NCBI GenBank assembly: GCA_016934825.1
Contig: JAFGSB010000073.1
Span: forward strand, 1 to 59,475
Reading direction: 5' to 3'
Length of the DNA stretch: 59,475 nucleotides
Source of the DNA: Candidatus Zhuqueibacterota bacterium
GTDB lineage: Bacteria > Zhuqueibacterota > Zhuqueibacteria > Residuimicrobiales > Krinioviventaceae
Shown: in pieces, positions 45,842-55,136 of the stretch
Layout: each line of letters begins with the position of its first letter
Position numbering within the stretch: the first letter of the stretch is position 1
Translations under genes and position numbers: made by a program
The notes under the pieces: generated by a model
The model's input: the letters and a program-made list of their open reading frames with translations, nothing else
Database searches by the model: none
Told to the model about the DNA's origin: nothing

Positions 45842-47326
45842 TTAATTACTGCAACCGTAATCTGTCTGCTGGACGATTTCCTGTTCCGGTGCCTCATACT
45901 TGCGCATTTTATAATATATTGGCAGTAAATATTTGCTGACGAATTTGTTTTTCTTTAACAGCCATGCCGTCACAGTCCAGGAGCCGATAAAAGCCAGCGG
46001 ATAAGCAAACGGCCCGAACCGGGACAAGCGCCGCTTTATATATTGACGGCGTACCTTCTCGCTCACGCGTTTGGCCTGACGAAGCAATTTAATCCGCTGC
46101 TCAATGGACAATTCAGGCGTTTCAAAAACGGGACGCGGAATGCCTTCACGAAGTGTACCCAGGTATTCTGCCGGTTCTTCGCGCAACAAATTATTCTCCT
46201 GGAGATAATCGAACAGTTTTGTACCAGGATATGGCACAATATTGAAAAAGAACGCCAACTGTAAAGGATACTCTTTAACAAATTCAAAAGACCTCTGCAC
46301 ATCGTCCCACGTCTCTCCAGGGGAACCGATAAGAAAGTTGGTGCCGACATCATAATCCAGCCTGCATGAAATATCAATCGCTTTGCGGATCGTTTCCAGC
46401 GTTTCTCCTTTTCGCAGTATACCCAGCACGCGGTCGCTTGCGGCCTCTACGGCGATCTGGATCTCCCAGGCGCCAAGCTGTTTCAACCGGCGAAGCATGG
46501 GTTCGTCTACCTTGTCGGCCCGTACGCCGTTCGCCAGACTGATCCGTATATCCGTCAACTTTCTGGATTCCAGTTCATCGCAAATATCGAAAACCCGTTG
46601 TCTGTCAAATGTAAAGTTGTCATCCATGATCAGGAATGTTTTATAGTTTTTTTTATGCCAGTATTCCATCTCATCGACCACGCTTTGTACGCTCCGCAGA
46701 CGGATCCGGGCCCCCATGATGGTATGAACGGAACAAAAGATACATCCATAGGGACAACCACGGGATGTGAGAATCCCCATTTCATTACTCAAATACCTGT
46801 CCATCTCAAAACCGTCATAGGACGGCCAGGACAGGGAATCAATATCACGGTTCGAAGGTCTCCTGCCGGTGAATTTTACCGTACCTTTGTTCCGGTAATA
46901 AAGACCGGCAATCTTTTCAACAGGTTCTCCCTGACAGAGTTCCACAAGAATATTTTCCCCTTCGCCATGACTGGCGTAATCTATACTATTACATTCCTCA
47001 AGAATTTTATCGCCAAAAGCGGAAACATGGGGTCCGCCAACGATTATGTCAATGCCGAAATCTCTTTTTATTTGATTAATAAGTTCATATGTCGTTAAAT
47101 ATCCGAGAGTCACCATACTGATACCAACCAGGTCGGGCTTAAACTCTTTAATTTTTCTGGATATTTCCTCATAAGTATATCCGAGTTCACGGTCTATGAT
47201 CGTGTATTGAATATGATTTCTTTTTAATGCTTCCGCCAAATAACCGATTCCAACGGGAGGCCGGCGCGGGGCATAAAAAATACCGCTTGTAATCTGACGT
47301 AACAACAGGACGCGTTCGTAACTCAT
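45842..47326 (-). CDS. B12-binding domain radical SAM protein
   Basis: About 494 residues. An N-terminal B12-binding fold (about 25-130, with IKEFKPDLVGISMVTLG and DIIVGGPHVSAFG) precedes the radical SAM core with the cluster motif CPYGCIFC (CxxxCxxC). DDNFTFDR, NGVRADKV and EIQIAVEAAS follow, and a C-terminal basic helix with a hydrophobic stretch (about 440-460) ends it. The ATG at 47326 is preferred (GGATTTTATT), as the upstream TTG lacks a site. This is the large BchE/hopanoid-type group. The substrate is unknown. It is monocistronic. Confidence 0.88.
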   Translation of the reverse strand: MSYERVLLLRQITSGIFYAPRRPPVGIGYLAEALKRNHIQYTIIDRELGYTYEEISRKIKEFKPDLVGISMVTLGYLTTYELINQIKRDFGIDIIVGGPHVSAFGDKILEECNSIDYASHGEGENILVELCQGEPVEKIAGLYYRNKGTVKFTGRRPSNRDIDSLSWPSYDGFEMDRYLSNEMGILTSRGCPYGCIFCSVHTIMGARIRLRSVQSVVDEMEYWHKKNYKTFLIMDDNFTFDRQRVFDICDELESRKLTDIRISLANGVRADKVDEPMLRRLKQLGAWEIQIAVEAASDRVLGILRKGETLETIRKAIDISCRLDYDVGTNFLIGSPGETWDDVQRSFEFVKEYPLQLAFFFNIVPYPGTKLFDYLQENNLLREEPAEYLGTLREGIPRPVFETPELSIEQRIKLLRQAKRVSEKVRRQYIKRRLSRFGPFAYPLAFIGSWTVTAWLLKKNKFVSKYLLPIYYKMRKYEAPEQEIVQQTDYGCSN

Positions 47327-47502
47327 AATAAAATCCAATTACAATTAATAAATTAACATTCACCAGGCACAATTCAGACCTGAAAACATTTTAATAGAAT
47401 TTATATTATATAAAAAATATCAATAACATAATACTAATTTTTTTCATTGTTACGTAAAATAATTATTTACTTTTTATTAAATTTGAAATCCGGATCGTGT
47501 GG

Positions 47503-47526
47503 TTGTATCCGATAAGCGGACACCAA
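47503..47526. repeat. Dispersed palindromic repeat, copy d
   Basis: TTGTATCCGATAAGCGGACA, continuing CCAA. Inverted halves TTGTATCCG and CGGACACCAA match with two differences. The family core is recognised in the CGGACACC half. Confidence 0.5.
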
Positions 47527-47706
47527 TAAAAACAGTACAGTAACCCTTATCTGCTTTTACACGGTCCCTTTTTTCCCATATACCCGTCTTCTATTGAAAA
47601 GAATAAATTAATAAATCTATTTAAATGAAATAGTGATATATTTTTTCGTGTTATAATAAATAAATTTGCTGCAAAAAATTGTGTAAGGTTTTTTTCAGTA
47701 TTATTA

Positions 47707-47739
47707 AATCGCCGCTGATGTCCGGTCAAAGCGGCGATT
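47707..47739. repeat. Hairpin repeat with family core in its loop, copy e
   Basis: AATCGCCGCT pairs perfectly with AGCGGCGATT over a 13-base loop that contains the family core TGTCCGGTCAA. A ten-base stem makes it a stable hairpin. No T-run follows on either strand, so I do not call it a terminator. Confidence 0.6.
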
Positions 47740-47790
47740 ATAACTAAAAAACAATAAAAGTCACTGGTATATGGTTAACTTGACCCATAC

Positions 47791-47804
47791 CTGATCCGGT
47801 TAAA
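47791..47804. repeat. Dispersed palindromic repeat, copy f (half copy)
   Basis: CTGATCCGGTTAAA is the family half-site. The stretch before it (CTTGACCCATAC), read in reverse complement, repeats the right flank of copy b (TGGGTCA followed by TTAAC). Confidence 0.45.
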
Positions 47805-47915
47805 AAGTTCAATAAGATTATTTAATGTAATCATAACAATTCAATTTTTACAAAAGTCAATTAATAATTTTAAATTTGAAAATGTTAATGATATAATAAA
47901 ATGAGTGTTATTTCC

Positions 47916-47935
47916 TTGTTTAACCGGACAATGGT
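47916..47935. repeat. Dispersed palindromic repeat, copy g
   Basis: TTGTTTAACCGGACAATGGT. It resembles the copy at 55.1 kb (GTTTAACAGGACACTGGT) over 18 bases with few differences. Confidence 0.5.
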
Positions 47936-48038
47936 GATTAAAAACTATAAAGAAAAGGATTTACGATTTTTCGTAAATAAAATTCGGAACTTTTCATTAA
48001 ATAGAGCATCAAATATATAATTATGGATACTTATTAAC

Positions 48039-48067
48039 TTGACATTTATATTTAATTTGAGTAAATT
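48039..48067 (+). promoter_or_regulatory. Probable rpoD promoter
   Basis: TTGACA, a 17-base spacer, then TAAATT, about 190 bases upstream of the rpoD start. The -35 is perfect and the -10 matches four of six. It is the best candidate between the repeat cluster and the gene. Confidence 0.5.
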
Positions 48068-48259
48068 ATGTAATATATCTTTTAATGAAATAACTCGGTT
48101 AAATCCTCGTATAAAGGTTCGAATTCTTCTTTAAATGATTTTTTTGTTTTGTTAAAAAAGTTAGTCAAATCTCATGAAAGAATTTTTATCCAGATTTTTA
48201 ATATATAAACCTGTTTAATGTAATTAATGCTGTAATTAATTGCGAAGGGAATTAAATCA

Positions 48260-49138
48260 TTGCAAGAAATAGTAAAGAAAAAAATCAAAGTCAAACAACA
48301 AAAGGAAGTCAGACCCAAAGAATCTATTGAAAAATATTTGGAAGAGATCGGTGGTTTTACTCCTTTGCCTCCGGAACAAGAAGTGGCGTTGGCTGGACGG
48401 ATCCGCAAAGGTGACGAAGCGGCGCTGGAAGATCTTGTAAAAGCAAATCTTCGGTTTGTCATTAGTGTTGCGAAAGAATATCAGGGCCAGGGATTACCGC
48501 TCCAGGATTTAATCAGCGAGGGTAACCTGGGTTTAATTAAAGCTGCGCAGCGATTTGATGAAACCAGAGGATTTAAATTTATCTCTTACGCGGTTTGGTG
48601 GATTCGGCAGTCTATACTTCAGGCTTTGGCTGAACAATCCAGGGTTGTCAGGCTGCCTTTAAACAGGGTTGGCGCCATAAATAAAGTGGGACGTGCCCTT
48701 GAACACCTGGAAAAAAAATATGGCCGGGAGCCCAGTATGGGTGAAATAGCCGATACAATGGAAATGTCATCCTTTGAGGTAGCTGATGTACTGAAAACTT
48801 CAGCGCGGCATTTATCTCTTGATGAACCCTTTAAAGAAGATGAAGGCAACAGTTTGCTCGATGTTTTGGAGAGCGACAGGTATAAACCGCCGGACGGCAA
48901 ACTCATGCGGGATTCCCTGCGTGAAGAGATTGAAAAGGTTTTATCCACATTAAAAACAAGAGAAGCTGAAATTGTAAAATTATATTTCGGCTTAGATGGT
49001 GACCGACCGCTCACGCTGGAAGAAATTGGCGAATATTTTGAATTAACACGTGAACGCGTTCGACAAATAAAAGAAAAGGCCTTAAGGCGATTAAGGCATC
49101 GATCCCGATTGGATCCTTTAAGAAAATATTTAGGCTAA
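48260..49138 (+). CDS. rpoD: Primary RNA polymerase sigma factor (RpoD/SigA)
   Basis: 292 residues. The short N-terminus is basic (KKKIKVKQQKEV) with no acidic region 1.1, as in many FCB-group primary sigmas. Region 1.2 (ESIEKYLEEIGGFTPLPP), region 2.1-2.4 (NLRFVISVAKEYQGQG, LISEGNLGLIKAAQRFD, YAVWWIRQSILQALAEQ), region 3 (YGREPSMGEIA) and region 4.2 (LTLEEIGEYFELTRERVRQI) follow. TTG is the start, with GAAGGGA ten bases before. It directs housekeeping transcription. Its own promoter is at 48039-48067 and a strong terminator follows. Confidence 0.95.
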   Translation: MQEIVKKKIKVKQQKEVRPKESIEKYLEEIGGFTPLPPEQEVALAGRIRKGDEAALEDLVKANLRFVISVAKEYQGQGLPLQDLISEGNLGLIKAAQRFDETRGFKFISYAVWWIRQSILQALAEQSRVVRLPLNRVGAINKVGRALEHLEKKYGREPSMGEIADTMEMSSFEVADVLKTSARHLSLDEPFKEDEGNSLLDVLESDRYKPPDGKLMRDSLREEIEKVLSTLKTREAEIVKLYFGLDGDRPLTLEEIGEYFELTRERVRQIKEKALRRLRHRSRLDPLRKYLG

Positions 49139-49144
49139 TTGATT

Positions 49145-49172
49145 AACCCCCTTTTTAAAAGGGGGTTTTTTT
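49145..49172 (+). terminator. Rho-independent terminator of rpoD
   Basis: AACCCCCTTTT pairs with AAAAGGGGGTT, followed by a T-run on the plus strand. It lies seven bases past the rpoD stop and overlaps the stop of the convergent antiporter gene. Confidence 0.88.
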
Positions 49173-50121
49173 ATGGTTTAAATACCAGCCAGATAAAAAC
49201 AGCATATAATAATAAAAGAATTACACCTTCCATTCTCGTGATCTTGAATTGAAAAATCATCATCGGTAAAAAAATAACCGATAATCCAAGCATAAAAAGA
49301 TAGTCAAACTTTAATAACCCGCTTTCCACCGGGATCGGATAAATCATTGCAACAATCGCGATAACAAATAAAATATTAAACAAATTACTTCCGACCGCGT
49401 TACCCACGGCAAGATCGACCTCTCCTTTTAATGCGCCCACGGTTGAAATCGCCAGTTCCGGCAATGATGTTCCAACAGCCACCAATGTTATACCGATAAC
49501 GATCTCACTGATGCCAAAATTCAGGGCGATCACTCTGGCGGAATTGACCATTAATGTTGAACCGCCCACAAGTCCCGCCAGGCCCAATAAAATCAAAAAT
49601 AATTCAATTAATATTGGCCGTCCCTTCTTTTTTGAGCCTATTCCATCAAAAAATTCTTTGTCTTTTTTTCTGTCCTTTTGCGCCAGTCGAATCATATACA
49701 TAATAAATACAATAAATCCGCAAAACAGAAAAAGACCGTCAAAAAAACCGATAACCCCGTCCAGGCTTAACAAATAAAAGATAACTGTTGCGGCGATTAA
49801 ATATGGCATTTCCCGTCGAATGGTATTGATCCGTATCGTTAACGGCCGGACTATAGCGGCCACTCCAATAACCAGACCAATATTGGCGATATTGCTGCCT
49901 ATTATATTTCCAAGCGCAATATCTTTTGTGCCTTGTATGGCCGATAATAAACTCACCGCCAATTCCGGGGAGGATGTTCCCATGGCAATGATCGTAAACC
50001 CTATAATTAAAGGCCTGATACCAATTCGCAGCGCCAGACCCGATGCGCTGCCGACAAGAACTTCAGCCCCGGCGTATAATAAACCGATTCCTATAACTAA
50101 TAAAATTATCGTAACCGTCAT
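49171..50121 (-). CDS. Calcium/sodium antiporter (YrbG type)
   Basis: 316 residues of the CaCA superfamily with two internally repeated halves of five helices. The alpha-repeat signatures are GTSSPELAVSLLSA with LGNIIGSNIANIG in the first half and GTSLPELAISTVGA with VGNAVGSNLFNIL in the second. It exchanges Na+ or H+ for Ca2+ at the inner membrane. The central linker is basic (DRKKDKE). Its ATG directly follows the pyrE stop, so it is the last gene of the serS operon. Confidence 0.93.
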   Translation of the reverse strand: MTVTIILLVIGIGLLYAGAEVLVGSASGLALRIGIRPLIIGFTIIAMGTSSPELAVSLLSAIQGTKDIALGNIIGSNIANIGLVIGVAAIVRPLTIRINTIRREMPYLIAATVIFYLLSLDGVIGFFDGLFLFCGFIVFIMYMIRLAQKDRKKDKEFFDGIGSKKKGRPILIELFLILLGLAGLVGGSTLMVNSARVIALNFGISEIVIGITLVAVGTSLPELAISTVGALKGEVDLAVGNAVGSNLFNILFVIAIVAMIYPIPVESGLLKFDYLFMLGLSVIFLPMMIFQFKITRMEGVILLLLYAVFIWLVFKP

Positions 50122-50742
50122 TTATAATATTAAACAAAATAAATTGTGATTTGTTTTGAGCGAATTATATGAACTTTTCCGGCTGCCCGGTTTAACAAGA
50201 GGAATATTTGTCTTACACAAGGGGCACAGATCTTTTGTGTATGTTATCACTTCCATCGGTAAAACGGAAAATGTGGGAACATCAAAAGTAACTTTACCCG
50301 CGCTTCTATCGACAATAAAAGCCGCACCGACGACTATTCCTCCCCATTGCCTGACCAGATTTATAACTTCCTTAATTGATCCGCCGGTTGTTACAACATC
50401 TTCAACAGTTAACACCCGTTCCCCTTTTTTTATTTCGAACCCCCGGCGCAAAGTCATTTCTCCGTCCTGCCTTTCCGCAAAAATAGTTTTTTTCTTCAAT
50501 AAACGACCTGTCTCCTGACCGACAACAATACCGCCAATGGCCGGAGAAATCACGCAATCGACCTGTTGATCCTTGAAATGTTGCGCAATTTCGCGGCAGA
50601 ATTTTTCTGCGTAATCAGGGTATTGCAATACTTTGGCGCACTGAAAATAATTGGGACTATGCAGTCCGGATGTCAACAAAAAATGTCCCTCGAGTAACGC
50701 TTCAGTTTTTTTAAAAATATCAATTGCTTCTTTTTGTGTCAT
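50122..50742 (-). CDS. pyrE: Orotate phosphoribosyltransferase
   Basis: 206 residues converting orotate and PRPP to OMP. Visible are GHFLLTSGLHSPNYFQCA, SPAIGGIVVGQ, FAERQDGEM and the PRPP motif VLTVEDVVTTGGS. A C-terminal CPLCKTNIPLVKPGSR follows, typical of the thermophile-type PyrE, with an extra tail of about 18 residues beyond it. It comes after pyrF with 26 bases between, forming a UMP-producing pair. Confidence 0.93.
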   Translation of the reverse strand: MTQKEAIDIFKKTEALLEGHFLLTSGLHSPNYFQCAKVLQYPDYAEKFCREIAQHFKDQQVDCVISPAIGGIVVGQETGRLLKKKTIFAERQDGEMTLRRGFEIKKGERVLTVEDVVTTGGSIKEVINLVRQWGGIVVGAAFIVDRSAGKVTFDVPTFSVLPMEVITYTKDLCPLCKTNIPLVKPGSRKSSYNSLKTNHNLFCLIL

Positions 50743-50768
50743 CTTTATATCCCTGCAATGATTTAAAA

Positions 50769-51581
50769 TTAAATTCTTTTTGTTTTATTCAAAGCATCCC
50801 GGGTGTCTTTTGCGGCTATAGATGCTGCCCGGGCAAAACTTTTGTCCCCGGATGCGTAAATAATCGCGCGGCTGGAATTAAACAACGCGCCCGTACCGTT
50901 TTCATCCAGACCGTACTGAACCGACTTTTCAAGGTCGCCGCCCTGGGCCCCGATCCCGGGTATTAAAAACGGCAGGCCGGGAACAAGTGAGCGGATGCCC
51001 CGTAATTCTTCGGGGTGAGTGGCGCCCACAACCAGTCCGCAATTGGAATTGCCGTTCCATTCATTCACCGTTAAAGCGATCCTTTCATATAACTTATGTT
51101 TACCATCATTAAAATATTGAAAATCCTGTGATCCCGGGTTGGATGTCAGACATAAAAAAAACACTCCCTTTTCAGGATCCTGTAAAAAGGGTGCGGCGGA
51201 ATCCTTACCCATATAGGCATTCAAAGTGACCGCGTCGGCTTTCAATTTTTCAAAAACGGCTTTTGCATACATTTTTGCCGTATTGCCGATATCACCCCGT
51301 TTGGCATCGGCTATTTTTAAAGTACCGGCGGGGATACAGGCAAAGGTTTTTTCGAGAGCGCTCCAGCCCGCCGCTCCGTATGCTTCATAAAACGCCGTAT
51401 TCACTTTAAAAGCGGCGGCATATTCGGCTGTGGCGTCGATGATTGCTTTATTAAAAGCAAACAAGGGTTCAGGATCACTTTTTAAAAAATCAGGGATTTT
51501 TTCTATATCCGTATCCAGTCCGACGCACAACAATGATTGTTTTTTTTTAATAATATTGGTTAGTTTTTCCCGAAATGTCAT
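50769..51581 (-). CDS. pyrF: Orotidine-5'-phosphate decarboxylase (group 2)
   Basis: 270 residues, a TIM-barrel decarboxylase making UMP from OMP. The catalytic block is DAKRGDIGNTA (Asp-Lys-x2-Asp), after LCVGLDTDIEKIP and AAFKVNTAFYEAYG. The C-terminal LIPGIGAQGGD is the phosphate-gripping loop. Length (over 260) and these motifs fit the group 2 form. It lies 11 bases after the phosphoesterase and 26 before pyrE. Confidence 0.94.
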   Translation of the reverse strand: MTFREKLTNIIKKKQSLLCVGLDTDIEKIPDFLKSDPEPLFAFNKAIIDATAEYAAAFKVNTAFYEAYGAAGWSALEKTFACIPAGTLKIADAKRGDIGNTAKMYAKAVFEKLKADAVTLNAYMGKDSAAPFLQDPEKGVFFLCLTSNPGSQDFQYFNDGKHKLYERIALTVNEWNGNSNCGLVVGATHPEELRGIRSLVPGLPFLIPGIGAQGGDLEKSVQYGLDENGTGALFNSSRAIIYASGDKSFARAASIAAKDTRDALNKTKRI

Positions 51582-51591
51582 AATTCTTACC

Positions 51592-52065
51592 TTATTTAAA
51601 ATATATAATTTCGGCTTTGGGCGCTTTATTTCTCGCCAGTTGTAAAATGGCTACACTGTATTTCCCTTTTTGACGCGGTCTGCCTGCCGATCCGGGATTA
51701 ATGATCAGACAGTCCTGCTCCATTTTTATCTCCGCAAAATGTGTATGTCCGAAAATTTTGATCACTCCGCCGGTCGTTTTTACCTGTTCCAATTTTACGG
51801 GCATATGTGTCACGATAAATGTAAAACCCAACACTTCAAACTGAAGCAAGAATTTAAGGTCTTTCCTCAACTCGAATCCGTCGGTATTTCCGTAAACCGC
51901 TTGAATCGGCGCCAGACTCTGCAAAGCGACGAGGACATCCGGATTACCGATATCCCCGGCGTGAATGATCATGTCAACTTCCGAAAAAATTTCAAAGACC
52001 TTGTTGTTCAGATACCCATGGGTATCCGAAATCACCCCGATTTTTTTTATATCCTCAGATTCCAC
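51592..52065 (-). CDS. YfcE/MJ0936-type metallophosphoesterase
   Basis: 157 residues. The metal motifs are complete: GVISDTHGYL (Asp, His), HAGDIGNPD (Asp), VYGNTDGFE (Asn-Asp), THMPV and FGHTHFAE (His pair). These small phosphodiesterases hydrolyse model phosphodiesters. The natural substrate is not known. It lies 23 bases after serS and 10 before pyrF. Confidence 0.9.
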   Translation of the reverse strand: MESEDIKKIGVISDTHGYLNNKVFEIFSEVDMIIHAGDIGNPDVLVALQSLAPIQAVYGNTDGFELRKDLKFLLQFEVLGFTFIVTHMPVKLEQVKTTGGVIKIFGHTHFAEIKMEQDCLIINPGSAGRPRQKGKYSVAILQLARNKAPKAEIIYFK

Positions 52066-52088
52066 TGTTCCTTATCAATATATCCGAG

Positions 52089-53354
52089 CTAACCGATTCG
52101 ATCCACACCCATATATTTTCTTAACACTTCCGGTATAATTATACTGCCGTCTTTTTGCTGATAATTTTCCAAAATAGCAATAACAGTTCGGGGTAATGCC
52201 AAACCGGAACCGTTCAAAGTATGCGGGTATTCCAGTTTGTCGCCTTTTTTTCTGCGCAAACGGATGTTCGCCCTCCGCGCCTGAAAATCTTCAAAATTAC
52301 TGCATGAAGACACTTCCAGCCATTTTTCGATCCCCTGCGCCCAGACTTCGATATCATAACATTTCGCCGCCGCAAAACTCAGATCGCCCGTTGCCAGCGT
52401 CAGCACACGGTAGGGTAGTCCCAGCAGCTGCAGCACATCTTCGGCGTTTTGCAGCAGGCTTTCCAGTTCTTCATAGGATACTTCCGGTATGACGAATTTT
52501 ACCATTTCCACTTTATCGAACTGGTGTATCCGCATCAGTCCGCGTGTGTCCTTGCCGTACGCCCCGGCTTCACGCCGAAAACAGGGCGTATAGGCCGTAT
52601 ATTTAATGGGCAGATCGTCGCCGTTCAATGTTTCTTCACGGTGCAAATTGGTCACCGGCACTTCTGCGGTCGGAATAAGAAAGAGATCATCGGGTTCGGT
52701 CCGGTACATATCTTCTTCCAGTTTCGGAAGCTGGCCGGTGCCGAACATGGTGTCCCGCTTGACAACAAAGGGCGGAAATACTTCCGTATATCCATGCTTC
52801 TCGACATGAAGATCGAGCATAAAATTAATCAGCGCCCTTTCCAGTTTTGCGCCCAAACCCCGGTAACCGACAAAGAACGAGCCCGACATCCGGGACGCCC
52901 GGTTAAAATCAATGATATTGTGCCGTTCCGCGATCTCATAATGCGGCAGGGGTTTAAAATCCCTCTCTGGTATTTCCCCCCATGTTTTTATTTGCAGATT
53001 GTCCTTTTCCGTTCCAACCGGAACCGTTACATGAGGAATATTCGGGATGCGGATCTGAATTTCATAGATTTGGTTCTCTATATCGCGCAAAGAATCACTC
53101 TGGTTTTTAATTTTTTCCGCCAGCTCGCGCATTTCACTAATCACATCGGATGCATCCTGACCGGTTTTTTTCAATTCCGCGATACGCGCCGTCACTTTGT
53201 TTTGCCTTGCTCGATCGGCTTCCGTTTCGGCGATCAATTCACGTCTTTTTACATCCAGTTCAAGCAGTGTGTCAACATTCGCGGATTCTCGTTTATTTTT
53301 AATGGCCTGACGAACCGTTTCAGCATTCTCCCGAATGTACTTTAAATCTAACAT
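52089..53354 (-). CDS. serS: Serine--tRNA ligase
   Basis: Class II synthetase of 421 residues. The N-terminal coiled-coil arm (about 30-100) that contacts tRNA-Ser is followed by the catalytic domain with motif 2 [26 protein letters not shown] and motif 3 [20 protein letters not shown]. The ATG follows AACAGAGGAAGACTT. It is first in a packed minus-strand run, serS, phosphoesterase, pyrF, pyrE, antiporter. Confidence 0.96.
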   Translation of the reverse strand: MLDLKYIRENAETVRQAIKNKRESANVDTLLELDVKRRELIAETEADRARQNKVTARIAELKKTGQDASDVISEMRELAEKIKNQSDSLRDIENQIYEIQIRIPNIPHVTVPVGTEKDNLQIKTWGEIPERDFKPLPHYEIAERHNIIDFNRASRMSGSFFVGYRGLGAKLERALINFMLDLHVEKHGYTEVFPPFVVKRDTMFGTGQLPKLEEDMYRTEPDDLFLIPTAEVPVTNLHREETLNGDDLPIKYTAYTPCFRREAGAYGKDTRGLMRIHQFDKVEMVKFVIPEVSYEELESLLQNAEDVLQLLGLPYRVLTLATGDLSFAAAKCYDIEVWAQGIEKWLEVSSCSNFEDFQARRANIRLRRKKGDKLEYPHTLNGSGLALPRTVIAILENYQQKDGSIIIPEVLRKYMGVDRIG

Positions 53355-53386
53355 AAGTCTTCCTCTGTTATAAATCCGTTAATAAT

Positions 53387-54787
53387 TTATTGTCCCTTAC
53401 CTCTGATTACGACCAAAACAGTAAAAAACAAAATCCTTAAATCCAGACTGAGCGATATATTATCTATATAATATAGATCATACGCCAGTTTTTCCTTCGC
53501 CTGTTCAATTGTGGTATCATATTCACCCTTTACCTGGGCCCATCCGGTAATTCCCGGTTTAACCCGCAGCCGCCGGGTATAAAACGGATAGTCCCGTTTC
53601 AGGCGGTCTACAAAATATGGACGTTCCGGCCGCGGTCCGACGATACTCATCTGCCCGTACAGCACGTTTAAAAGCTGAGGGAACTCATCTATGCGCAGCT
53701 TTCGCATAATTCTTCCGAATCTCGTTATCCGGGGGTCCTTTTCCCCGGCCCAGACCGGCCCGGTCATCTTTTCGGCGTCCCTCACCATGGACCGGAATTT
53801 ATAAACCGTAAAAATACGTCCGCCTTTTCCGACCCTTTTTTGTTTGAAAAAAACCGGGCCGGACGATTCAAGCTTGATAATCAATGCAACCAGGATAAAT
53901 AAAGGGGACAACAGTAATAAAGTTATAAATGAAATGGACAAATCCATTATCCGTTTTACCTGTCTTTCCCATGGCTGCATCAATTCAGGATAAATTTCAA
54001 TTAACGGGAAACCGTAAATTTGTTGCGTCCGGGCCTGCCCCAAAATGATATTGTACAAATCGGGTTCTATTTTAATATGCACCGGCAGGTGTTCACAATT
54101 CGCGATCACGGTCAAAACACTCTTCTGCGAAGATTTACCTAAGGATATAATGACTTCTTCCACATGGTACTGTGTTACAATTTCTTCAAGTTTGGAAAGA
54201 TGACCCAGAACCGAAAGGTGTTTATAAGTATCGTTAACTTCTTTTCTGGACAAGCTGATAAATCCAACGACCTTATAGCCAAGCGCCGGGTATTTTTCAA
54301 TCCGGTCCGCCAGGTCCTTTGCTTTATCGTTCCAGCCTATGATAAGCGTATTTTTTTGCCAGATACCCCTCTCCAGCAATTTACGCTGTAAAGTGTGCAA
54401 CAATAAACGTCCCCCGCCGACGAAAATAAGCATAATAAACCAGTAGCTGAATATCAGAAGGCGACCCAGGGTCGGCGGATTTTTCAGATCGCTTTCCGGC
54501 TCAAAAGTCAGTAAAAAAATTAACAGCAACCCGAAACTGACCGCTTTAAAAACCGACAGGACTTCATCAAACCGGGATTTGGTGTACCAGGACCTATACA
54601 AACCGAAAAACAGGAACAACAAAAACCAGAACACAAATATGATCATGGAAATTTGCAGACGAATAGAAAAACCCTGCTCTACAAATAAATCCGCGCTGCT
54701 TCTTAACCTTAACAGACAGAAAAACGCAATGTTGACGGTGATTAAATCAATAAAAATTAGTAAGACTTTTTCCAGTGGTTTGGGCAT
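53387..54787 (-). CDS. Undecaprenyl-phosphate sugar phosphotransferase (exopolysaccharide initiation)
   Basis: 466 residues. Four or five N-terminal helices precede a cytosolic Rossmann-like region (about 130-250, with TLIIGWNDKAKDLADRI). A reentrant helix then leads into the bacterial sugar transferase domain (about 270-466) with KRIMDLSISF, the FRSMVRDAE and LRIDEFPQLLNVL motifs (Asp-Glu pair), and GITGWAQV. It moves a sugar-1-phosphate, often glucose or galactose, to the lipid carrier and starts repeat-unit assembly of the polysaccharide. It precedes an AT-rich cluster of glycosyltransferases further upstream. Confidence 0.92.
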   Translation of the reverse strand: MPKPLEKVLLIFIDLITVNIAFFCLLRLRSSADLFVEQGFSIRLQISMIIFVFWFLLFLFFGLYRSWYTKSRFDEVLSVFKAVSFGLLLIFLLTFEPESDLKNPPTLGRLLIFSYWFIMLIFVGGGRLLLHTLQRKLLERGIWQKNTLIIGWNDKAKDLADRIEKYPALGYKVVGFISLSRKEVNDTYKHLSVLGHLSKLEEIVTQYHVEEVIISLGKSSQKSVLTVIANCEHLPVHIKIEPDLYNIILGQARTQQIYGFPLIEIYPELMQPWERQVKRIMDLSISFITLLLLSPLFILVALIIKLESSGPVFFKQKRVGKGGRIFTVYKFRSMVRDAEKMTGPVWAGEKDPRITRFGRIMRKLRIDEFPQLLNVLYGQMSIVGPRPERPYFVDRLKRDYPFYTRRLRVKPGITGWAQVKGEYDTTIEQAKEKLAYDLYYIDNISLSLDLRILFFTVLVVIRGKGQ

Positions 54788-54907
54788 ATAGGGATTAGAT
54801 TTTTAATATTTCATCTTATTGTCTAATCGTAAATATAAAAATGTTCTATTTTATTTCCTAATTTTTTATGGAATATTAAAAGTCACTCCTCTGGCGTCTG
54901 ATTTGCG

Positions 54908-55015
54908 TACACCACTATCTGAGCAGGCTTGTAAATAAAATGAACTGCCTCGCAGCAAGCTACGAGGTGTATAGTGGTCTTTTTATTAGTATTCCGAAGC
55001 AAGCTTCAGGGAATT
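54908..55015. repeat. Pair of REP-like imperfect palindromes
   Basis: The first is a stem CCTCGCAGC-AA-GCTACGAGG (54948-54967, one mismatch), enclosed by outer arms ACCACTAT (54911-54918) and ATAGTGGT (54971-54978). The second is ATTCCGAAGC-AA-GCTTC (54991-55007) followed by GGGAAT. Both share an AGCAAGCT-type core. They lie in the same orientation side by side. Confidence 0.55.
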
Positions 55016-55093
55016 AAACCAAAAAAGATTAAAATCAGGTTATAACTATTATAAAAATTTCAATTTCGAAAACTTTAATGAGCTGTTACGTTC

Positions 55094-55136
55094 CAAGTGC
55101 CTTGTCGGGTTTAACAGGACACTGGTAAAACACTTG
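55094..55136. repeat. Dispersed palindromic repeat, copy h, with outer inverted arms
   Basis: TTGTCGGGTTTAACAGGACA (55102-55121) is the family core with substitutions. It is enclosed by CAAGTG (55094-55099) and CACTTG (55131-55136). Confidence 0.5.

Larger units (their letters stand above)
47327..48259. other. Large AT-rich intergenic region upstream of rpoD, with four repeat copies
   Basis: No convincing gene. It holds four members of the dispersed palindromic family (47503-47526, 47707-47739, 47791-47804, 47916-47935), one with a strong hairpin, and the promoter of rpoD at 48039-48067. The DNA from the promoter to the start codon forms a leader of about 190 bases with no recognised structure. 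Confidence 0.6.

Noticed and set aside
47547-47729. Small minus-strand reading frame of 60 codons in the rpoD gap
   Set aside because: It runs through the hairpin repeat and has no ribosome site or recognisable pattern, so probably chance.
47707-47739. Terminator for the radical SAM gene
   Set aside because: The ten-base stem is strong, but it is 380 bases upstream of that gene's start and lacks a T-run. It carries the repeat core instead.
48112-48126. GGTTCGAAT, resembling a tRNA T-loop
   Set aside because: The flanking stem does not pair (AAAGG against TCTT) and no acceptor or anticodon arm can be drawn, so it is not a tRNA.
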